Assembly (NCBI RefSeq): GCF_005405405.1
Contig: NZ_BJDZ01000011.1
Coordinates: forward strand, 29,426 to 93,425
From: Lactiplantibacillus plajomi
Lineage (GTDB): Bacteria > Bacillota > Bacilli > Lactobacillales > Lactobacillaceae
Length of the DNA stretch: 64,000 bases
Direction of reading: 5' to 3'
Part shown: positions 45,001 to 54,595 of the stretch, in pieces
Position numbering within the stretch: the first letter of the stretch is position 1
How the letters are laid out: each line of letters opens with the position of its first letter
Notes under the pieces: model-generated
Told to the model about the DNA's origin: nothing
Database searches by the model: none
What the model saw: only the letters and a program-made list of their open reading frames with translations
Program-made: the position numbers and the translations under genes

Positions 45001-45661
45001 TTAACGTCACGGTTCCCGTTCGCCGATTGTAACTGGCACCGTTACCATTGACCTGGAAATAGTCTTCAAAGTTGTCCTTAGTGACCCGTACTTTGCCGTT
45101 TGTCGTAGCCGGCGTTGATTGTTGCTTAGCCGCTGATTGAACCGCACTGGTGGCTAAAGCCGCTTTGCTTGATGCGGCCTTTGCTGCCGACTTAGTGTGC
45201 AAAGTTGTCGTCGTGGCTTGTTGCTTAGCCTTGGCACGCGGTTGCTCAGATTGAGCCGCCTCGACTGTTGGGGCTTCGGATTCCGTGGCTGGTGCATCCT
45301 TTACCGGTGACGGCGTAGACTTTGGTTCAACTGCTGAGTTAGCTGTCGCTGAATCAGCCGTTCCCGCTTGCGCGTCCTCGCTAGCCGCACCGCTTTGATC
45401 CATCCCTTCGCTGGCAGCGGATTGGTCATCACCGGCTGACGCTGTTGATTGCGATGCTGGCGCCGCGCTGTTTTCCGTCTGTTCACCACTAACGACCGTT
45501 GCCGGTACCTTAGCCGTGATTGTCGCTGCTGCCGCATGTTGTGGCAAACCCTGTAATCCTAGACCGACTGAAAAGAGGGTAATCCCCAGGACGACCCACT
45601 GTTTGCCGCGCTTATGCATCTTAAAGTGAGTCTTGGCCTCACCGAACCATTGCTTCCCCAA
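39089..45661 (-). CDS. Giant LPQTDE-anchored surface protein with L-type lectin domain and nine long repeats
   Basis: The 2190-residue protein is a cell-wall adhesin. It starts at TTG 45661 after GGAGGAGCGAGAATA and has an extended signal peptide with the KMHKRGKQWVVLG motif. A low-complexity Ala/Ser/Gln region follows (about 45-185), then a bacterial L-type lectin-like domain (about 195-430; GGADGVSFGFH, GAFGWKADTYWDE) and a MucBP-like unit. Nine repeats of about 174 residues come next, each opening with ATVTYVDDTTGKTL-like sequence (MucBP/mub type), and the protein ends with LPQTDE (2157-2162), a hydrophobic helix and LKKH. Binding to mucin or glycans is expected from the domains. LPQTxE is the L. 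plantarum sortase variant. Confidence 0.9.
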   Translation of the reverse strand: MGKQWFGEAKTHFKMHKRGKQWVVLGITLFSVGLGLQGLPQHAAAATITAKVPATVVSGEQTENSAAPASQSTASAGDDQSAASEGMDQSGAASEDAQAGTADSATANSAVEPKSTPSPVKDAPATESEAPTVEAAQSEQPRAKAKQQATTTTLHTKSAAKAASSKAALATSAVQSAAKQQSTPATTNGKVRVTKDNFEDYFQVNGNGASYNRRTGTVTLTPDEKSHSGNVTLKTKINMNQSFSLNGSINLGTKSQGHGGADGVSFGFHNDETSKVGLDGGAAGLGKLNGAFGWKADTYWDEENRGQYIGSDPEAFGYHKGFLGFISRGQGQGKAYGSFIHTDNQGIVYTDAKTAQGISEPSRDQWRSIQVDYDGQTKQMTINYDNHQWTADVSQWINNDALAFFIAAATGENSNLQQFQINSFDYYQAATVNVKYVDQNGQELTTGDVTYPDGKFAGKTYQTSQLTIPHYTFQGLADGSIATSGTLANWGENGTVTYVYALANEGATVNYVDQTTGKTITTDAISGQYDSQSEYTTANQIAKLTAKGYQLVQDGFPAGYVFGSQTEPVFTVTLKHGQETATETKTLQRTIQYVYENGHSAAKSVTQPLSFTRTNTRDQVTGDVQHGAWTADQTNQYAAVHSPVITGYRADQLQVAAETPDPNGATDQKVTVTYSPLNETARVDYVDDVTAQTVTNDEFSGVFNRHVDNPTATTIDQLAEKGYQVVSSDFPADGVDITWTTPKVFTVHLTHAQKPQSATKVISQTIDYVYEDGRTAFDSAVQHRTFERTLTIDQVTGKTVAASDWVVSTPAGDDADGNQPATATKTTFDAVTSPELTGYHPTIDQIAEQIVTAGDEDHHETVTYKANTEYATVTYRDVTTGKNLKVENLSGDYGTKDDYRTADAIKDYEANGYVLVNSEFPAAGISYDQTQGQKYTVNLTHGTTDRTENQTVKRTITYVYRNGATAQPDVNQQLAFTRTVTTDNVTGTETPTAWKAINGSAFAQVDTPTITGYTADLLGVAAKTVSADDQDVSVKVTYNPNVEYATVTYQDVMTGDILDQASLSGDFGTKDAYDPKTAIAAYEAAGYQLVDSDFPTAGISYDQTKQQDYTVRLTHAQVTVPGHHVVTRTINYVYADGQTAQPSVKQAVNFTRDETTDQVTHVMTPTDWVADDGTTLAEVATPAITGYTPDTTLVAAQPVTADTADNVVTVTYQVDDEKATVTYVDDTTGKTLTTVELNGDFGTADAYDPKATIADYEANGYDFEKSDFPEAGIRYDQTQDQKYTVYLTHGTTDRTENQTVKRTITYVYQNGTSAQPDVNQQLAFTRTVTTDNVTGTETPTDWQPVNGATFAQVETPTITGYTTEQPVVAAKPVTANDENSLVKVTYNPIDEQATVTYVDDTTGKTLTTVKLNGDFGTKDAYSPKDTITDYEANGYQLVDSDFPAAGISYDQTEPQTYTVHLKHAQATVPGHHAVTRTINYVYTDGQTAQPSVKQTISFTRDETTDQVTHVMTPTDWVADDGTTLAEVATPTIKGYTPDTTLVKAQTVTADTADNVETVTYQVDNEKATVTYVDDTTGKTLTTVKLNGDFGTKDVYSPKAAITDYEAAGYQLVDSDFPAAGIHYDQTEPQTYTAHLKHAQVTVAGHHTVTRTINYVYADGQTAQPSVKQTVNFTRDETTDQVTGDVTTTDWVADDVTTLAEVATPAIKGYTPDTALVKAQTVTAETTDSVETVTYGVNTEHATVTYKDDTTGETLAVKQLNGDYLTTSDYRTAQDIATWVAKGYELEQDETPTDGITFDQDGVTPNYDVTLTHKLSKSFDRQPVTRTIHYHFTDGRQALADVVDQLPIGRSSVTDMVTNEVTKGAWTAIGKDEFDALKNPSVTGYHSLNGDEVPAMGLPADLQDTVIEISYAPNAETATVTYVDDTTGATLDQVSLTGDYGTSDAYRTTDALASYNAAGYELVSSDFPATGISYDQTEPQTYTVHLKHGQVTVAGHHTVTRTINYVYTDGQTAQPSVKQIVNFTRDETTDQVTGDVTASEWVAADVTEFAEVATPAMDGFDADLARVAAMDVAATTVDGTVTVTYHQVQPTETKTDERSQAGTTQTGHADQPTTPVVPTSQQTGTKQHQSAAVTPATASVTTRTQRATSKDAATTGQLPQTDEQASDASALGLAALALTSVLSGLITLKKH
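39400..44160 (-). repeat. Nine tandem repeats of about 520 bp in the adhesin gene
   Basis: The phrase encoding VTYVDDTT or a variant recurs near 39.89, 40.42, 40.94, 41.46, 41.98, 42.50, 43.03, 43.60 and 44.12 kb. Spacings are about 520 bp, except one of about 570 between the copies near 43.03 and 43.60. Some copies share uninterrupted identical blocks of more than 40 bases (for example around 39.57 and 40.62 kb), so duplication or gene conversion has been recent and copy number may vary. Confidence 0.85.
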
Positions 45662-46432
45662 TATTCTCGCTCCTCCAAAAAAATATTTAATCGAGATAAA
45701 TAAGTTAAATCATCTGATTATTAATCATAATATTTATATATTATGAGTTCATAAATACGATTTCAAGGGCATTTTTCACCAATAAAACACCCGTATGATT
45801 GCATTTAATGATAATTAGGAAGCTTGAAGAAATGTGGGTTAAACCTAATAGTAGTATTAAGGTTGAGCTTTCTAAAAGATACATCTATCTAATCGTCAAG
45901 ATAAGCTTATAACTAGTACTAGCCGTAATTCCGCTAATCAACCAGTCAGGTTAATCAAGCCAAAGCGGTAATCCGTGGGGTCGTACGATCCACAAAAAAA
46001 TCGGCGCAATAAACTGCGGATATTCGGTTAGTAAATCGTCATTAACTGATGAGCGCAGTTAATCGTCAAAAATAATTAATAATTTATTTTCATCAGTTAG
46101 TTGGCATCAATCATTTTCGACTGATTAATAGGCTAAGTCGAGCTAATGCGTGAACGCAAAAAAGAAGCTATGACATTAGTCACCGCCCCTTGTCCGTCTC
46201 CGAATGTGAATAGCCAAAACTCAGCCGACTTTGGTCATACTCTCAAAAAAAGCCGCTAACCCATTTTAAAACGGGTTAGCGGCTTCGGCTGGCGCCAAAA
46301 AAAATCACTTAGGACTGCGATATGCCATCTATGTTCAACATAAACAACTTCCGAACTAGACTTGGATACAGTTGTATCCATCATCGTAGCGTCCGTCAAT
46401 CATCAATCCCAGTGATCCGTAAAACAATTTAA
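45662..46432. other. Gene-free region upstream of the adhesin gene
   Basis: About 770 bases without a supported gene. The first 130 bases before the adhesin start are very AT-rich and should hold its promoter. The middle has several TTAATCG/ATTAACT-like repeats (for example around 46030-46100) of unclear meaning. The rplQ terminator lies at 46244-46285, and a further 145 bases separate it from rplQ. Confidence 0.5.
46244..46285 (-). terminator. Terminator of the ribosomal protein cluster
   Basis: GCCGCTAACCC and GGGTTAGCGGC form an 11-base perfect stem followed by seven T on the minus strand. It is the only strong stem-loop with a T-run that I see after rpsJ. Confidence 0.85.
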
Positions 46433-46816
46433 TTAGTCAACGAGTTCCAAGACAACCATTTGTGCACCGTCGCCACGACGAGGCATAGTCTTGTAAATTC
46501 GTGTGTACCCACCATTGCGGTCAGCATATTGAGGACCTAAGTCACTAAATAGCTTTTGCAAAGCGGTTTGTACAGCCACGTTGTCGCCATCTTCCTTAAC
46601 ATCGGCAACGACGTCACGCATGAAAGTAGCAGCTTGACGACGGGCGCTTAAATCACCCTTCTTTGCCAAAGTGATCATCTTGTCGGCAGTTGAACGAACT
46701 TCCTTAGCACGGGCTTCGGTCGTTTCGATCTTGCCGTTAACGATCAATGAAGTCGTTAAATCACGGAGTAAGGCACGACGTTGTGAACTTGTACGTTGTA
46801 ATTTACGGTAACTCAT
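46433..46816 (-). CDS. rplQ: 50S ribosomal protein L17
   Basis: A complete 127-residue L17 starting [20 protein letters not shown]. It is the last gene of the alpha-operon part of the cluster, 21 bases after rpoA. Its downstream neighbour in many relatives is ecfA1, now about 14 kb away. Confidence 0.97.
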   Translation of the reverse strand: MSYRKLQRTSSQRRALLRDLTTSLIVNGKIETTEARAKEVRSTADKMITLAKKGDLSARRQAATFMRDVVADVKEDGDNVAVQTALQKLFSDLGPQYADRNGGYTRIYKTMPRRGDGAQMVVLELVD

Positions 46817-46837
46817 GAACGGATATCCTCCCTTGTA

Positions 46838-47782
46838 TTAGTCTTCTTTGCGTAATGATAACCCGAGGTCAGCTAATTTTGCTTTAACTTCTTCGAGTGA
46901 CTTGCGTCCAAGGTTGCGAACCTTCATCATATCAGCTTCAGTTTTGTTAGTTAATTCTTGAACCGTGTTGATACCAGCACGCTTCAAGCAGTTGTATGAA
47001 CGAACCGAAAGATCAAGCTCTTCGATCGTCATTTCTAACATTTTTTCCTTATGCGTTTCTTCCTTCTCGACCATCACATCAGTGTTCTTAGCTTCATCAG
47101 TGAGATTTACGAAGATTGAAAGGTGATCAGTCAGGATTTTGGCTGATAGACTAATGGCTTCACTTGGAGTGATTGAACCATTTGTCCAAACGTCTAAGGT
47201 TAACTTATCGAAGTCATCACGTTGACCAACCCGAGTGCTTTCTACTTGGTAGTTCACCCGTTCGATTGGAGAATATAATGAATCAACAGCTAAAACGCCA
47301 ATTGGCATATCATCTTCACGATGTTTGTTATCCTCAGCGGAAACATAACCACGACCAGTATTAGCGGTCATACGCATATGGAAGTGTGCACCATCCGCTA
47401 CGGTACAAATTGCTAAGTCAGGATTTAAGACTTCAACGTCCGCGTCACCGATGATATCACCGGCCGTAACGTTGGCAGGACCCTTAACGTCGATTTCCAA
47501 CGTCTTAGTCTCGTCTGAATTCAACTTAAGCGCGATCTTCTTGACGTTCAGGATGATAGCCGTAACGTCTTCGGTTACGCCTTCCACCGTTGAAAATTCA
47601 TGAAGAACACCGTCAATTTGAATACTCGTAACAGCAGCGCCAGGTAAAGAAGAAAGAAGAATCCGACGAAGTGAATTCCCTAAAGTTGTACCATAACCAC
47701 GTTCAAGCGGTTCTACAACAAACTTACCATAGTTGTCGTTTTCATCAATTTTATGAATGTTAGGTTTTTCAAATTCAATCAT
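46838..47782 (-). CDS. rpoA: RNA polymerase alpha subunit
   Basis: The 314-residue protein has the N-terminal dimerisation domain ([20 protein letters not shown]) and the C-terminal helix-hairpin-helix domain ([19 protein letters not shown]) that contacts upstream promoter DNA and regulators. It is of normal length, between rpsK and rplQ. Confidence 0.98.
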   Translation of the reverse strand: MIEFEKPNIHKIDENDNYGKFVVEPLERGYGTTLGNSLRRILLSSLPGAAVTSIQIDGVLHEFSTVEGVTEDVTAIILNVKKIALKLNSDETKTLEIDVKGPANVTAGDIIGDADVEVLNPDLAICTVADGAHFHMRMTANTGRGYVSAEDNKHREDDMPIGVLAVDSLYSPIERVNYQVESTRVGQRDDFDKLTLDVWTNGSITPSEAISLSAKILTDHLSIFVNLTDEAKNTDVMVEKEETHKEKMLEMTIEELDLSVRSYNCLKRAGINTVQELTNKTEADMMKVRNLGRKSLEEVKAKLADLGLSLRKED

Positions 47783-47868
47783 TCTTATCTTTTACCCCTT
47801 TCAAAACGCGTGGTGTTTAGTAGTTGTGCGCACACAATGAAGTTTGCCCTCAAAATGAACGTCACAGA

Positions 47869-48258
47869 TTAAACACGACGGCGCTTTGGAGGACGAGAAC
47901 CATTATGAGGAACTGGCGTAACATCGCGAATTGCACTAACTTCCAAACCAGTAGCTTGTAAAGCACGGATGGCAGCTTCACGACCGGAACCAGGGCCTTT
48001 AACAGCGACTTCAACAGTCTTCATGCCATGTTCCATTGAGGCCTTAGCAGCAGCTTCTGCGGCCATTTGAGCAGCAAAAGGAGTTGACTTACGTGAACCC
48101 TTGAAACCTAATGAACCAGCTGATGACCATGCAACGGCGTTCCCTTGCATGTCAGTGATCATAACAAGTGTGTTGTTAAACGTTGAATGGATGTGAGCCA
48201 CACCGGATTCAATGTTCTTTTTTACCCGACGACGACGGGTTGTCTTTCTAGTAGCCAT
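47869..48258 (-). CDS. rpsK: 30S ribosomal protein S11
   Basis: A complete 129-residue S11 with the conserved [18 protein letters not shown] region and the C-terminal [11 protein letters not shown] tail. It lies 24 bases after rpsM and 86 bases before rpoA. Confidence 0.97.
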   Translation of the reverse strand: MATRKTTRRRRVKKNIESGVAHIHSTFNNTLVMITDMQGNAVAWSSAGSLGFKGSRKSTPFAAQMAAEAAAKASMEHGMKTVEVAVKGPGSGREAAIRALQATGLEVSAIRDVTPVPHNGSRPPKRRRV

Positions 48259-48282
48259 AAAATTCGAAAACCTCCCTTATAA

Positions 48283-48648
48283 TTATTTTTTACGTCCAGC
48301 GATGCTGACCTTTTTACCCTTACGAGTACGGGCGTTGTTCTTCGTGTGTTGACCACGAACTGGTAAACCACGACGATGGCGCATCCCACGGTATGAACCG
48401 ATTTCTTGCAATAACTTGATGTTTAAGTTGACTTCACGACGTAAGTCACCTTCAGTTTTGTAACCGTCAACGACGGCACGAATCTTATCTTCCTGGTCAG
48501 GAGTTAAGTCGCGTACACGAACGTCTTCTGAAACACCGGCTTCAGCAAGGATCTTCTGTGCAGAAGTGTTACCGATACCGTAGATATAAGTCAAACCAAT
48601 GACAATACGCTTGTCACGTGGTAAGTCAATCCCTTCAATACGAGCCAT
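48283..48648 (-). CDS. rpsM: 30S ribosomal protein S13
   Basis: A complete 121-residue S13 with GTYIYGIG-like [15 protein letters not shown] near the N-terminus and the basic tail [19 protein letters not shown] that contacts tRNA. It starts 27 bases after rpmJ. Confidence 0.97.
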   Translation of the reverse strand: MARIEGIDLPRDKRIVIGLTYIYGIGNTSAQKILAEAGVSEDVRVRDLTPDQEDKIRAVVDGYKTEGDLRREVNLNIKLLQEIGSYRGMRHRRGLPVRGQHTKNNARTRKGKKVSIAGRKK

Positions 48649-48675
48649 TAATATTTCACCTCCGAATTATCTGAA

Positions 48676-48795
48676 TTATTTACCTTGGCGTTGCTTATGC
48701 TTTGGGTTAGCAGAGCAAATAACCATTACGCGGCCTTTACGGCGAATAACTTTGCAGTGTTCGCACATTGGCTTTACAGATGGTCTTACTTTCAT
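48676..48795 (-). CDS. rpmJ: 50S ribosomal protein L36
   Basis: A 39-residue protein reading [20 protein letters not shown] and ending HKQRQGK. It is the zinc-binding form, with Cys11, Cys14, Cys27 and His33. AGGAGGTAAAAATTC precedes the ATG at 48795. It sits in its usual place between infA and rpsM. Confidence 0.95.
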   Translation of the reverse strand: MKVRPSVKPMCEHCKVIRRKGRVMVICSANPKHKQRQGK

Positions 48796-48831
48796 GAATT
48801 TTTACCTCCTATAAGGTACAAGGCGTCGGTC

Positions 48832-49050
48832 CTACTTGAAACGGTAGGTAATCCGACCCTTAGTCAAATCATAAGGTGACATTTCAACCGTAACCTTGTC
48901 ACCAGGCAAGATGCGAATGTAGTGCATCCGGATTTTACCCGAAACGTGTGCCAAGATCTCAGCGCCGTTTTCAAGTTCAACTTTAAACATCGCGTTAGGC
49001 AACGTTTCTTTGATAGTCCCTTGAATTTCGATGACGTCTTCCTTTGCCAA
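48832..49050 (-). CDS. infA: Translation initiation factor IF-1
   Basis: The complete 72-residue S1-fold protein ([20 protein letters not shown] and the C-terminal [13 protein letters not shown]) binds the ribosomal A site during initiation. It follows adk after a 179-base gap that contains a likely internal promoter. Confidence 0.97.
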   Translation of the reverse strand: MAKEDVIEIQGTIKETLPNAMFKVELENGAEILAHVSGKIRMHYIRILPGDKVTVEMSPYDLTKGRITYRFK

Positions 49051-49128
49051 ACTAGTGTCCCTCCCTTATCTTCTGGTTTCGTGTAACCACGTATTTGGTC
49101 CGCTTTTCGAACCAGTCATTGTCTAATC

Positions 49129-49158
49129 ATAATATTAAAAAAACATTAAGTCAGTCAA
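49129..49158 (-). promoter_or_regulatory. Likely internal promoter ahead of infA
   Basis: TTGACT (49153-49158) and TATTAT (49129-49134) on the minus strand have an 18-base spacer, giving a start about 75 bases before infA. It could raise expression of infA, rpmJ, rpsM, rpsK, rpoA and rplQ independently of the S10 promoter. Confidence 0.5.
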
Positions 49159-49229
49159 CGGCTAAACCTGAATAAGTTTATCACAACGGCATTTGAAAAG
49201 CAAACGTCGTCCATTCGGAACGCTTGGTT

Positions 49230-49889
49230 TTAAAGGTTATCAAGAATCTTTTTGATATCTTGATAAACATCATCAATGTCGCGGTCACCGTCGACATTAT
49301 AAAGTAATTTTTCTTGACCGTAATAATCGATCAACGGCGTGTTCAACTTAACGTTCACGTCTAACCGGTTCTTTACGGTTGCGGGCTTGTCATCATCACG
49401 TTGATAAAAGTCATGACCGCCACACACGTCGCAAGTCCCTTCAACTTTAGGCTTGTTGTAGATCTTGTGGTAAGTTGCGCCACACTTGCGACAGATGAAG
49501 CGTCCGGAAAGCCGTTCAACTAACACTTCCGGATCAACGTGAATATTAATCACGCCGTCCAGCGGTTTGTTGAGGTCTTCACCGATTTGCTTCAATGCGT
49601 GGGCTTGGTCAATGTTACGTGGATAACCGTCAAGCAGGAAGCCGTTCTTTGTATCGGCTTCGGCTAACCGGTCGCGAACGATGCCGTTAGTGACTTCGTC
49701 CGGAACCAGGTTACCGTCGTCGATATACTTCTTGGCTTCGAGGCCCATTTTGGTTTCGTTCTTAATTGCTGCCCGGAAGATGTCCCCCGTTGAGATATGC
49801 GGAATATCGAAGTCTTCGAGGATCTTCTGTGCTTGAGTACCCTTTCCGGCACCGGGTAATCCCATTAAAATCAGGTTCATTGTTGCCAT
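49230..49889 (-). CDS. adk: Adenylate kinase
   Basis: The 219-residue enzyme interconverts ATP, ADP and AMP. It has the P-loop GLPGAGKGT, the LDGYPRN motif and a zinc-stabilised LID with four cysteines (CRKC and CDVC), the Gram-positive form. The start at 49889 is set by AGGAGGAAAAAAT; the frame is open 45 bases further without a binding site. Confidence 0.96.
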   Translation of the reverse strand: MATMNLILMGLPGAGKGTQAQKILEDFDIPHISTGDIFRAAIKNETKMGLEAKKYIDDGNLVPDEVTNGIVRDRLAEADTKNGFLLDGYPRNIDQAHALKQIGEDLNKPLDGVINIHVDPEVLVERLSGRFICRKCGATYHKIYNKPKVEGTCDVCGGHDFYQRDDDKPATVKNRLDVNVKLNTPLIDYYGQEKLLYNVDGDRDIDDVYQDIKKILDNL

Positions 49890-49943
49890 ATTTTTTCCTC
49901 CTAAAAGTACAAATGTGCTGAGTTTCCCCAACACATTCGCTGA

Positions 49944-51239
49944 TTAACGGATAAAACCGACGTAATCGCGTTTCATCATTAATCCTTTAATTTGACGAAT
50001 AGTTTCAAGGGCAACCCCGACAACGATCAGTAAGCTGGTCCCACCTAAACCAATGGATTCATCCAGACCCCAAATATCAGAAGCTAATAATGGAATCAAG
50101 GAAATCAACCCAAGGTAGAGGGCTCCGACCGTACTTAACCGCATCAATAATTTTGAAACCCAGTCCTGCGTATCTTTACCCGGCCAAACGCCAGGAATAT
50201 AGCTGCCTTGCTTTTGCAAGTTCTTCGACAGCTTTTCAGGATTAACCTGAACAAAGGCATAGAAGAACGTGAAGAGCACGATCAGTACGGTATATAAAAT
50301 CGCACCGGTTGTTGACTGCATATTAAAGATGTTCGTCATGACTTGGTACCAGGTATCGCCACCATGACTGGATTGGAAACCTAGTAAAATCGTTTGGGGC
50401 GTTGCAATGAAGGAACTCGCGAAAATAACGGGAATAACCCCGGCAACGTTCACCTTCAGTGGTAAATAACTACTGTCAGGCGCACCAGCTGCACGACGGG
50501 TATATTGGATTGGAATCCGGTCATTAGCTTGCTCAACCCACGTTACGAACATAACGATGATTAAAACAATAACCACTAACCCAAGAACAAACAATCCACT
50601 TTGCCACCAATCGCTCATTGAGACGTTGGCAAATTGTTCTTGATAAATTTGATAGATTGAGGTTGGCATCCGAGCAATGATCCCGGCGAAGATGATAATG
50701 GAAACCCCATTACCGATCCCACGGTCCGTAATCATATCCCCCATCCAAGTCGTCAACATCGCCCCACCTGTCAGGATTAACCCAATGGTGAAGTAAGTGT
50801 TGAGACCCGGGTTATCAACTAATTTAAGTTGACTTAGGGAGTTGAACCCGGCAGTAATCCCAATCGATTGAAGGAACGCTAAGGCGATTGTCAGCCAGCG
50901 GGTCGCTTGATTAAGCTTCCGCCGACCAACTTCACCTTGTTTGCCCCATTCAACAAACTTAGGAACAATGTCCATTTGTAACAATTGAACGATGATTTGT
51001 GCAGTAATGTAAGGGGATACCCCCATAGCAAGGATGGAATAATTTGTTAAACCGCCACCACTGAATGTATTCAACATACTTATCAGTCCGGTCGACGCAA
51101 TCGATTGAAGCGCCTGGGCGTTAACCCCCGGAACTGTGATATAAGAGCCAAGACGAAATACAATCAAAACGCCCAAGGTGAACAGAAGTTTATTCCGAAT
51201 ATCCTTTACTTTGAGAGCGTTCTTCATGGTAGTCAGCAA
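49944..51239 (-). CDS. secY: Preprotein translocase subunit SecY
   Basis: The 431-residue protein forms the Sec channel in the membrane with about ten helices. Conserved pieces include FRLGSYITVPGVN at the N-terminus and GVIPVIFASSF in the middle. It starts one base after rplO and precedes adk by 54 bases, the standard spc-operon order. Confidence 0.97.
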   Translation of the reverse strand: MLTTMKNALKVKDIRNKLLFTLGVLIVFRLGSYITVPGVNAQALQSIASTGLISMLNTFSGGGLTNYSILAMGVSPYITAQIIVQLLQMDIVPKFVEWGKQGEVGRRKLNQATRWLTIALAFLQSIGITAGFNSLSQLKLVDNPGLNTYFTIGLILTGGAMLTTWMGDMITDRGIGNGVSIIIFAGIIARMPTSIYQIYQEQFANVSMSDWWQSGLFVLGLVVIVLIIVMFVTWVEQANDRIPIQYTRRAAGAPDSSYLPLKVNVAGVIPVIFASSFIATPQTILLGFQSSHGGDTWYQVMTNIFNMQSTTGAILYTVLIVLFTFFYAFVQVNPEKLSKNLQKQGSYIPGVWPGKDTQDWVSKLLMRLSTVGALYLGLISLIPLLASDIWGLDESIGLGGTSLLIVVGVALETIRQIKGLMMKRDYVGFIR

Positions 51240-51240
51240 A

Positions 51241-51672
51241 TTAGATCACCTCAGTTTTACCGCCAGCAGCTTCGATAGCCGCAACAGCCGTTGCGGAGAA
51301 CTTGCTTGCCTTAACTGTTAATTTTTTGTTGAGTTTACCATTACCAAGAACTTTAACGGCAGCACTCTTCTTAACTAAACCGGCTTCCTTTAATGATTCT
51401 GGTGTTACTTCGGCACCATCGTCAAAACGGTTTAAGCCGTCAAGGTTAACAACCGCGTATTCTTTACGGTTAATGTTAGTAAATCCACGCTTTGGAATCC
51501 GACGGTACAATGGCATTTGGCCACCTTCGAACCCTACACGAACTTTACCACGCGCCTTTTGACCCTTTTGGCCACGACCAGAAGTCTTACCATGGCCACT
51601 TGAGTCACCACGACCAATGCGACGACGCGTAAAACGTGAGCCTTCACTTGCTTGCAATTCATGTAACTTCAT
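51241..51672 (-). CDS. rplO: 50S ribosomal protein L15
   Basis: A complete 143-residue L15 with the glycine-rich N-terminal region [20 protein letters not shown]. It is adjacent to secY with no gap beyond one base, suggesting translational coupling. Confidence 0.97.
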   Translation of the reverse strand: MKLHELQASEGSRFTRRRIGRGDSSGHGKTSGRGQKGQKARGKVRVGFEGGQMPLYRRIPKRGFTNINRKEYAVVNLDGLNRFDDGAEVTPESLKEAGLVKKSAAVKVLGNGKLNKKLTVKASKFSATAVAAIEAAGGKTEVI

Positions 51673-51703
51673 TTAGTAGGCACCTCCTCTTTGAAAATTT
51701 AAA

Positions 51704-51886
51704 TTACTTGATGATTTCAACATCGACTAAGTGAGCGATGTGGAAAATTTGTCCGCGAGTTGCTGCGTCATCAGGTTTAACAACGGAACTGTTGATCCGG
51801 TTTAAGCCTAATTCCTTCACAATTTTACGTTGCTTAGGAAGACGGTGAGCTGCGCTACGAACTAAAGTGATCTTTAATTGAGCCAT
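51704..51886 (-). CDS. rpmD: 50S ribosomal protein L30
   Basis: A complete 60-residue L30 ([20 protein letters not shown]). It lies between rpsE and rplO in the usual order. Confidence 0.96.
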   Translation of the reverse strand: MAQLKITLVRSAAHRLPKQRKIVKELGLNRINSSVVKPDDAATRGQIFHIAHLVDVEIIK

Positions 51887-51902
51887 GTTGTTTGTCCTCC
51901 TA

Positions 51903-52403
51903 TTATTCAGCTAAATGTTCGGCTGAGACACCACGTAAAGCAGCGAATTGTTCAGCAGTCTTCAAGCTCTTCAAACCTTCGAACGTTGCACGTACAACGT
52001 TAACTGGCGTGTTGGAGCCAAGGCGCTTACTAGTAACATCGTCAACGCCGGCTAATTCCATGACGGCACGAACGGCGCCACCAGCGGCAACCCCAGAACC
52101 TTCAACGGCTGGCTTAAGCAAGATGCGGCCACCACCGTAAACACCAATTGTTTCGTGAGGAATGGTGGTACCAACCATTGGTACAGTGATCAAGTTCTTT
52201 TTAGCAGCTTCGGAAGCTTTCCGAATTGCTTCTGGAACTTCTTGAGCCTTACCAGTACCGAAACCAACGTGTCCTTTGTGGTCACCAACGATTACTAAAG
52301 CAGCAAAACGTAAGCGACGACCACCTTTAACAACTTTAGTAATCCGGTTGATGGCAACAACGTTATCGTCAAGATCTAATTTTGATGGATCAATGAAAGT
52401 CAT
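51903..52403 (-). CDS. rpsE: 30S ribosomal protein S5
   Basis: A complete 166-residue S5 with the N-terminal double-stranded RNA-binding fold ([20 protein letters not shown]) and conserved [16 protein letters not shown]. It lies 20 bases after rplR. Confidence 0.97.
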   Translation of the reverse strand: MTFIDPSKLDLDDNVVAINRITKVVKGGRRLRFAALVIVGDHKGHVGFGTGKAQEVPEAIRKASEAAKKNLITVPMVGTTIPHETIGVYGGGRILLKPAVEGSGVAAGGAVRAVMELAGVDDVTSKRLGSNTPVNVVRATFEGLKSLKTAEQFAALRGVSAEHLAE

Positions 52404-52423
52404 ATGGTATTATTCCTCCTTTG

Positions 52424-52780
52424 TTAGAATTTAAGTCCGTTTTCACGAGCGGCTTCAGCCAAGGCTTGAACCCGACCGTGATATAAGTAACCGCCACGAT
52501 CAAAGACTACGTCAGAGATCTTCTTTTCAGCAGCTCGTTTAGCAACAACTTCACCAACTGAAGCAGCTTGTTCGGTTTTGTTGTTACCCTTAACTTCGCT
52601 ATCTAAAGTTGAGGCACTTGCGAGCGTTACACCCTCTACATCATCAATAACTTGAGCGTAGATGTTTTTGTTTGAACGATAAACATTTAAGCGTGGGCGC
52701 TCAGCAGTACCAGAGATTTTACCACGAACGCGTGCATGACGACGTTGGCGGGTTTGATTCTTATCTGGTTTTGAAATCAC
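52424..52780 (-). CDS. rplR: 50S ribosomal protein L18
   Basis: A 118-residue L18 that binds 5S rRNA. The GTG at 52780 is the preferred start because it gives the conserved [21 protein letters not shown]-terminus after AGAGGTGACTATT; the frame is open nine bases further. Confidence 0.95.
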   Translation of the reverse strand: MISKPDKNQTRQRRHARVRGKISGTAERPRLNVYRSNKNIYAQVIDDVEGVTLASASTLDSEVKGNNKTEQAASVGEVVAKRAAEKKISDVVFDRGGYLYHGRVQALAEAARENGLKF

Positions 52781-52823
52781 AATAGTCACCTCTATATATT
52801 AGTATGGACAGCTCTAAGCTGCA

Positions 52824-53360
52824 TTATTTACCAGTTTTACCTTCCTTACGACGAACATATTCATCGACGTAACGAATCCCTTTACCCTTGTAAGGTTCAG
52901 GTGAACGAACGGCACGAACTTCGGCAGCAAAGTCACCGACAGCTTGCTTACCAATACCAGAGATATTGATGTGCGTGTTGTCCGGAACTTCGATGCTCAA
53001 ACCTTCGGGCGTTTCGAATTCAACAGGATGGGAATAACCAACGCTTAATACTAACTTCTTGCCTTGCAATTGGGCACGGTAACCAACACCGACCAATTGA
53101 AGGTTCTTAGTAAAGCCATTAGTGACCCCTTCAACCATGTTGTTAACATTAGCACGGGTAGTACCGTGTAATGCCTTCATCTTGTAGTCATCAGATGGGC
53201 GCGTGAATTTAACTTCGTTGCCTTCAACTGACATCGTAATTTGACTGTCGATGTTACGCGTCAAAGTACCCTTAGGACCCTTAACCGTAACGACTTCACC
53301 AGCTTGTGATACTTCTACCCCAGCAGGTAGTTCAATTACTTTATTACCAATACGACTCAC
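52824..53360 (-). CDS. rplF: 50S ribosomal protein L6
   Basis: A complete 178-residue L6 beginning [17 protein letters not shown] and ending with [20 protein letters not shown], of standard length. It lies between rpsH and rplR. Confidence 0.97.
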   Translation of the reverse strand: MSRIGNKVIELPAGVEVSQAGEVVTVKGPKGTLTRNIDSQITMSVEGNEVKFTRPSDDYKMKALHGTTRANVNNMVEGVTNGFTKNLQLVGVGYRAQLQGKKLVLSVGYSHPVEFETPEGLSIEVPDNTHINISGIGKQAVGDFAAEVRAVRSPEPYKGKGIRYVDEYVRRKEGKTGK

Positions 53361-53389
53361 TTACTTGCACCTCCCGTCTTAATTATTGA

Positions 53390-53785
53390 TTACCAAACGT
53401 AAGCTAAAACTTCGCCGCCAAGCTTCTTAGCGCGAGCTTCTTTGTCAGTAATAACGCCTTCTGAAGTTGAGATGATTGCGATCCCTAAGCCGTTTAAAAC
53501 CTTAGGAACAGCATCAGCTTTGACGTATGAACGTAAACCTGGCTTTGAAATACGCTTCAAACCAGAAATAACCCGTTCGTTATCCTTACCATACTTCAAG
53601 AAGACACGGATGATGCCCTGTTTGTCATCATCGATGTATTCAACGTCGCGAACAAAACCTTCATTCTTTAAAATTTCGGCAATGCTGCGCTTGATTTTTG
53701 ATGCAGGAACTTCTAATGAATCGTGACGTACCATGTTAGCGTTACGGATACGAGTCAAGAAATCTGCGATTGGATCAGTCATCAT
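53390..53785 (-). CDS. rpsH: 30S ribosomal protein S8
   Basis: A complete 131-residue S8 ([17 protein letters not shown]-terminal [20 protein letters not shown]). Two adjacent ATG codons are possible starts. In many bacteria S8 represses the spc operon by binding its mRNA. Confidence 0.97.
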   Translation of the reverse strand: MMTDPIADFLTRIRNANMVRHDSLEVPASKIKRSIAEILKNEGFVRDVEYIDDDKQGIIRVFLKYGKDNERVISGLKRISKPGLRSYVKADAVPKVLNGLGIAIISTSEGVITDKEARAKKLGGEVLAYVW

Positions 53786-53817
53786 GAAAGTTTAACCTCC
53801 TTTAACTTGGGTTCGTT

Positions 53818-54003
53818 TTACCAGCTGGCCTTTTTCATGCCAGGGATTTGACCTTTGTGGGCCAGGTCGCGTAAGCAGATACGGCACAAGTGGAATTTAC
53901 GGTAAACTGAATGTGGACGACCACAACGTTCGCAGCGAGTGTAGTTTTGAACGTTAAACTTTGCGCCACGTTTTTGTTTAGCAATTTGTGATTTTTTAGC
54001 CAA
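53818..54003 (-). CDS. rpsN: 30S ribosomal protein S14 type Z
   Basis: The 61-residue short form carries the zinc ribbon CERC and CRIC, so it is the zinc-dependent S14. A zinc-free longer paralogue, if any, is not in this window. Confidence 0.97.
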   Translation of the reverse strand: MAKKSQIAKQKRGAKFNVQNYTRCERCGRPHSVYRKFHLCRICLRDLAHKGQIPGMKKASW

Positions 54004-54023
54004 CTTCGATTAACCCCCTTCGA

Positions 54024-54566
54024 TTATTTAGCAAATGGCATGCCAAATTGAGTTAACAGCTCACGTGATTCTTCATCACTATCAGCCGTTGTGACGATTA
54101 CAATGTCTAAACCGCGAACACGGTTAACATTATCATAGTTGATTTCTGGGAAGATCAATTGTTCACGGACACCCAATGTGTAGTTACCGCGACCATCAAA
54201 TGAACGAGTACTTACACCATGGAAGTCACGAACACGTGGTAATGAAACGTTGATCAACTTGTCCAAGAAGTCATACATACGTTCACCACGTAAGTCAACT
54301 TTGGCACCAATTGCCATACCTTCACGAAGACGGAAACCAGCGATAGATTTCTTTGCCCGGGTAACCAGTGGCTTTTGACCGGAGATCAAAGTCAATTCTT
54401 CAACTGCTTCGTCTAAGTTCTTAGCATTAGTAACTGCATCACCAACACCCATGTTCAAAACGATTTTTGCCAGCTTTGGTACTTGCATTACTGAAGTGTA
54501 GTTGAACTTGTCAACTAATGCTGGGACGATTTCTTTTTCATATTGAGCTTTTAAACGGTTTTCCAT
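54024..54566 (-). CDS. rplE: 50S ribosomal protein L5
   Basis: A complete 180-residue L5 that binds 5S rRNA, with [18 protein letters not shown] and [15 protein letters not shown]. It lies between rplX and rpsN. Confidence 0.97.
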   Translation of the reverse strand: MENRLKAQYEKEIVPALVDKFNYTSVMQVPKLAKIVLNMGVGDAVTNAKNLDEAVEELTLISGQKPLVTRAKKSIAGFRLREGMAIGAKVDLRGERMYDFLDKLINVSLPRVRDFHGVSTRSFDGRGNYTLGVREQLIFPEINYDNVNRVRGLDIVIVTTADSDEESRELLTQFGMPFAK

Positions 54567-54595
54567 GAAACTTGCTTCCTCCTTTCAGTCAGTTT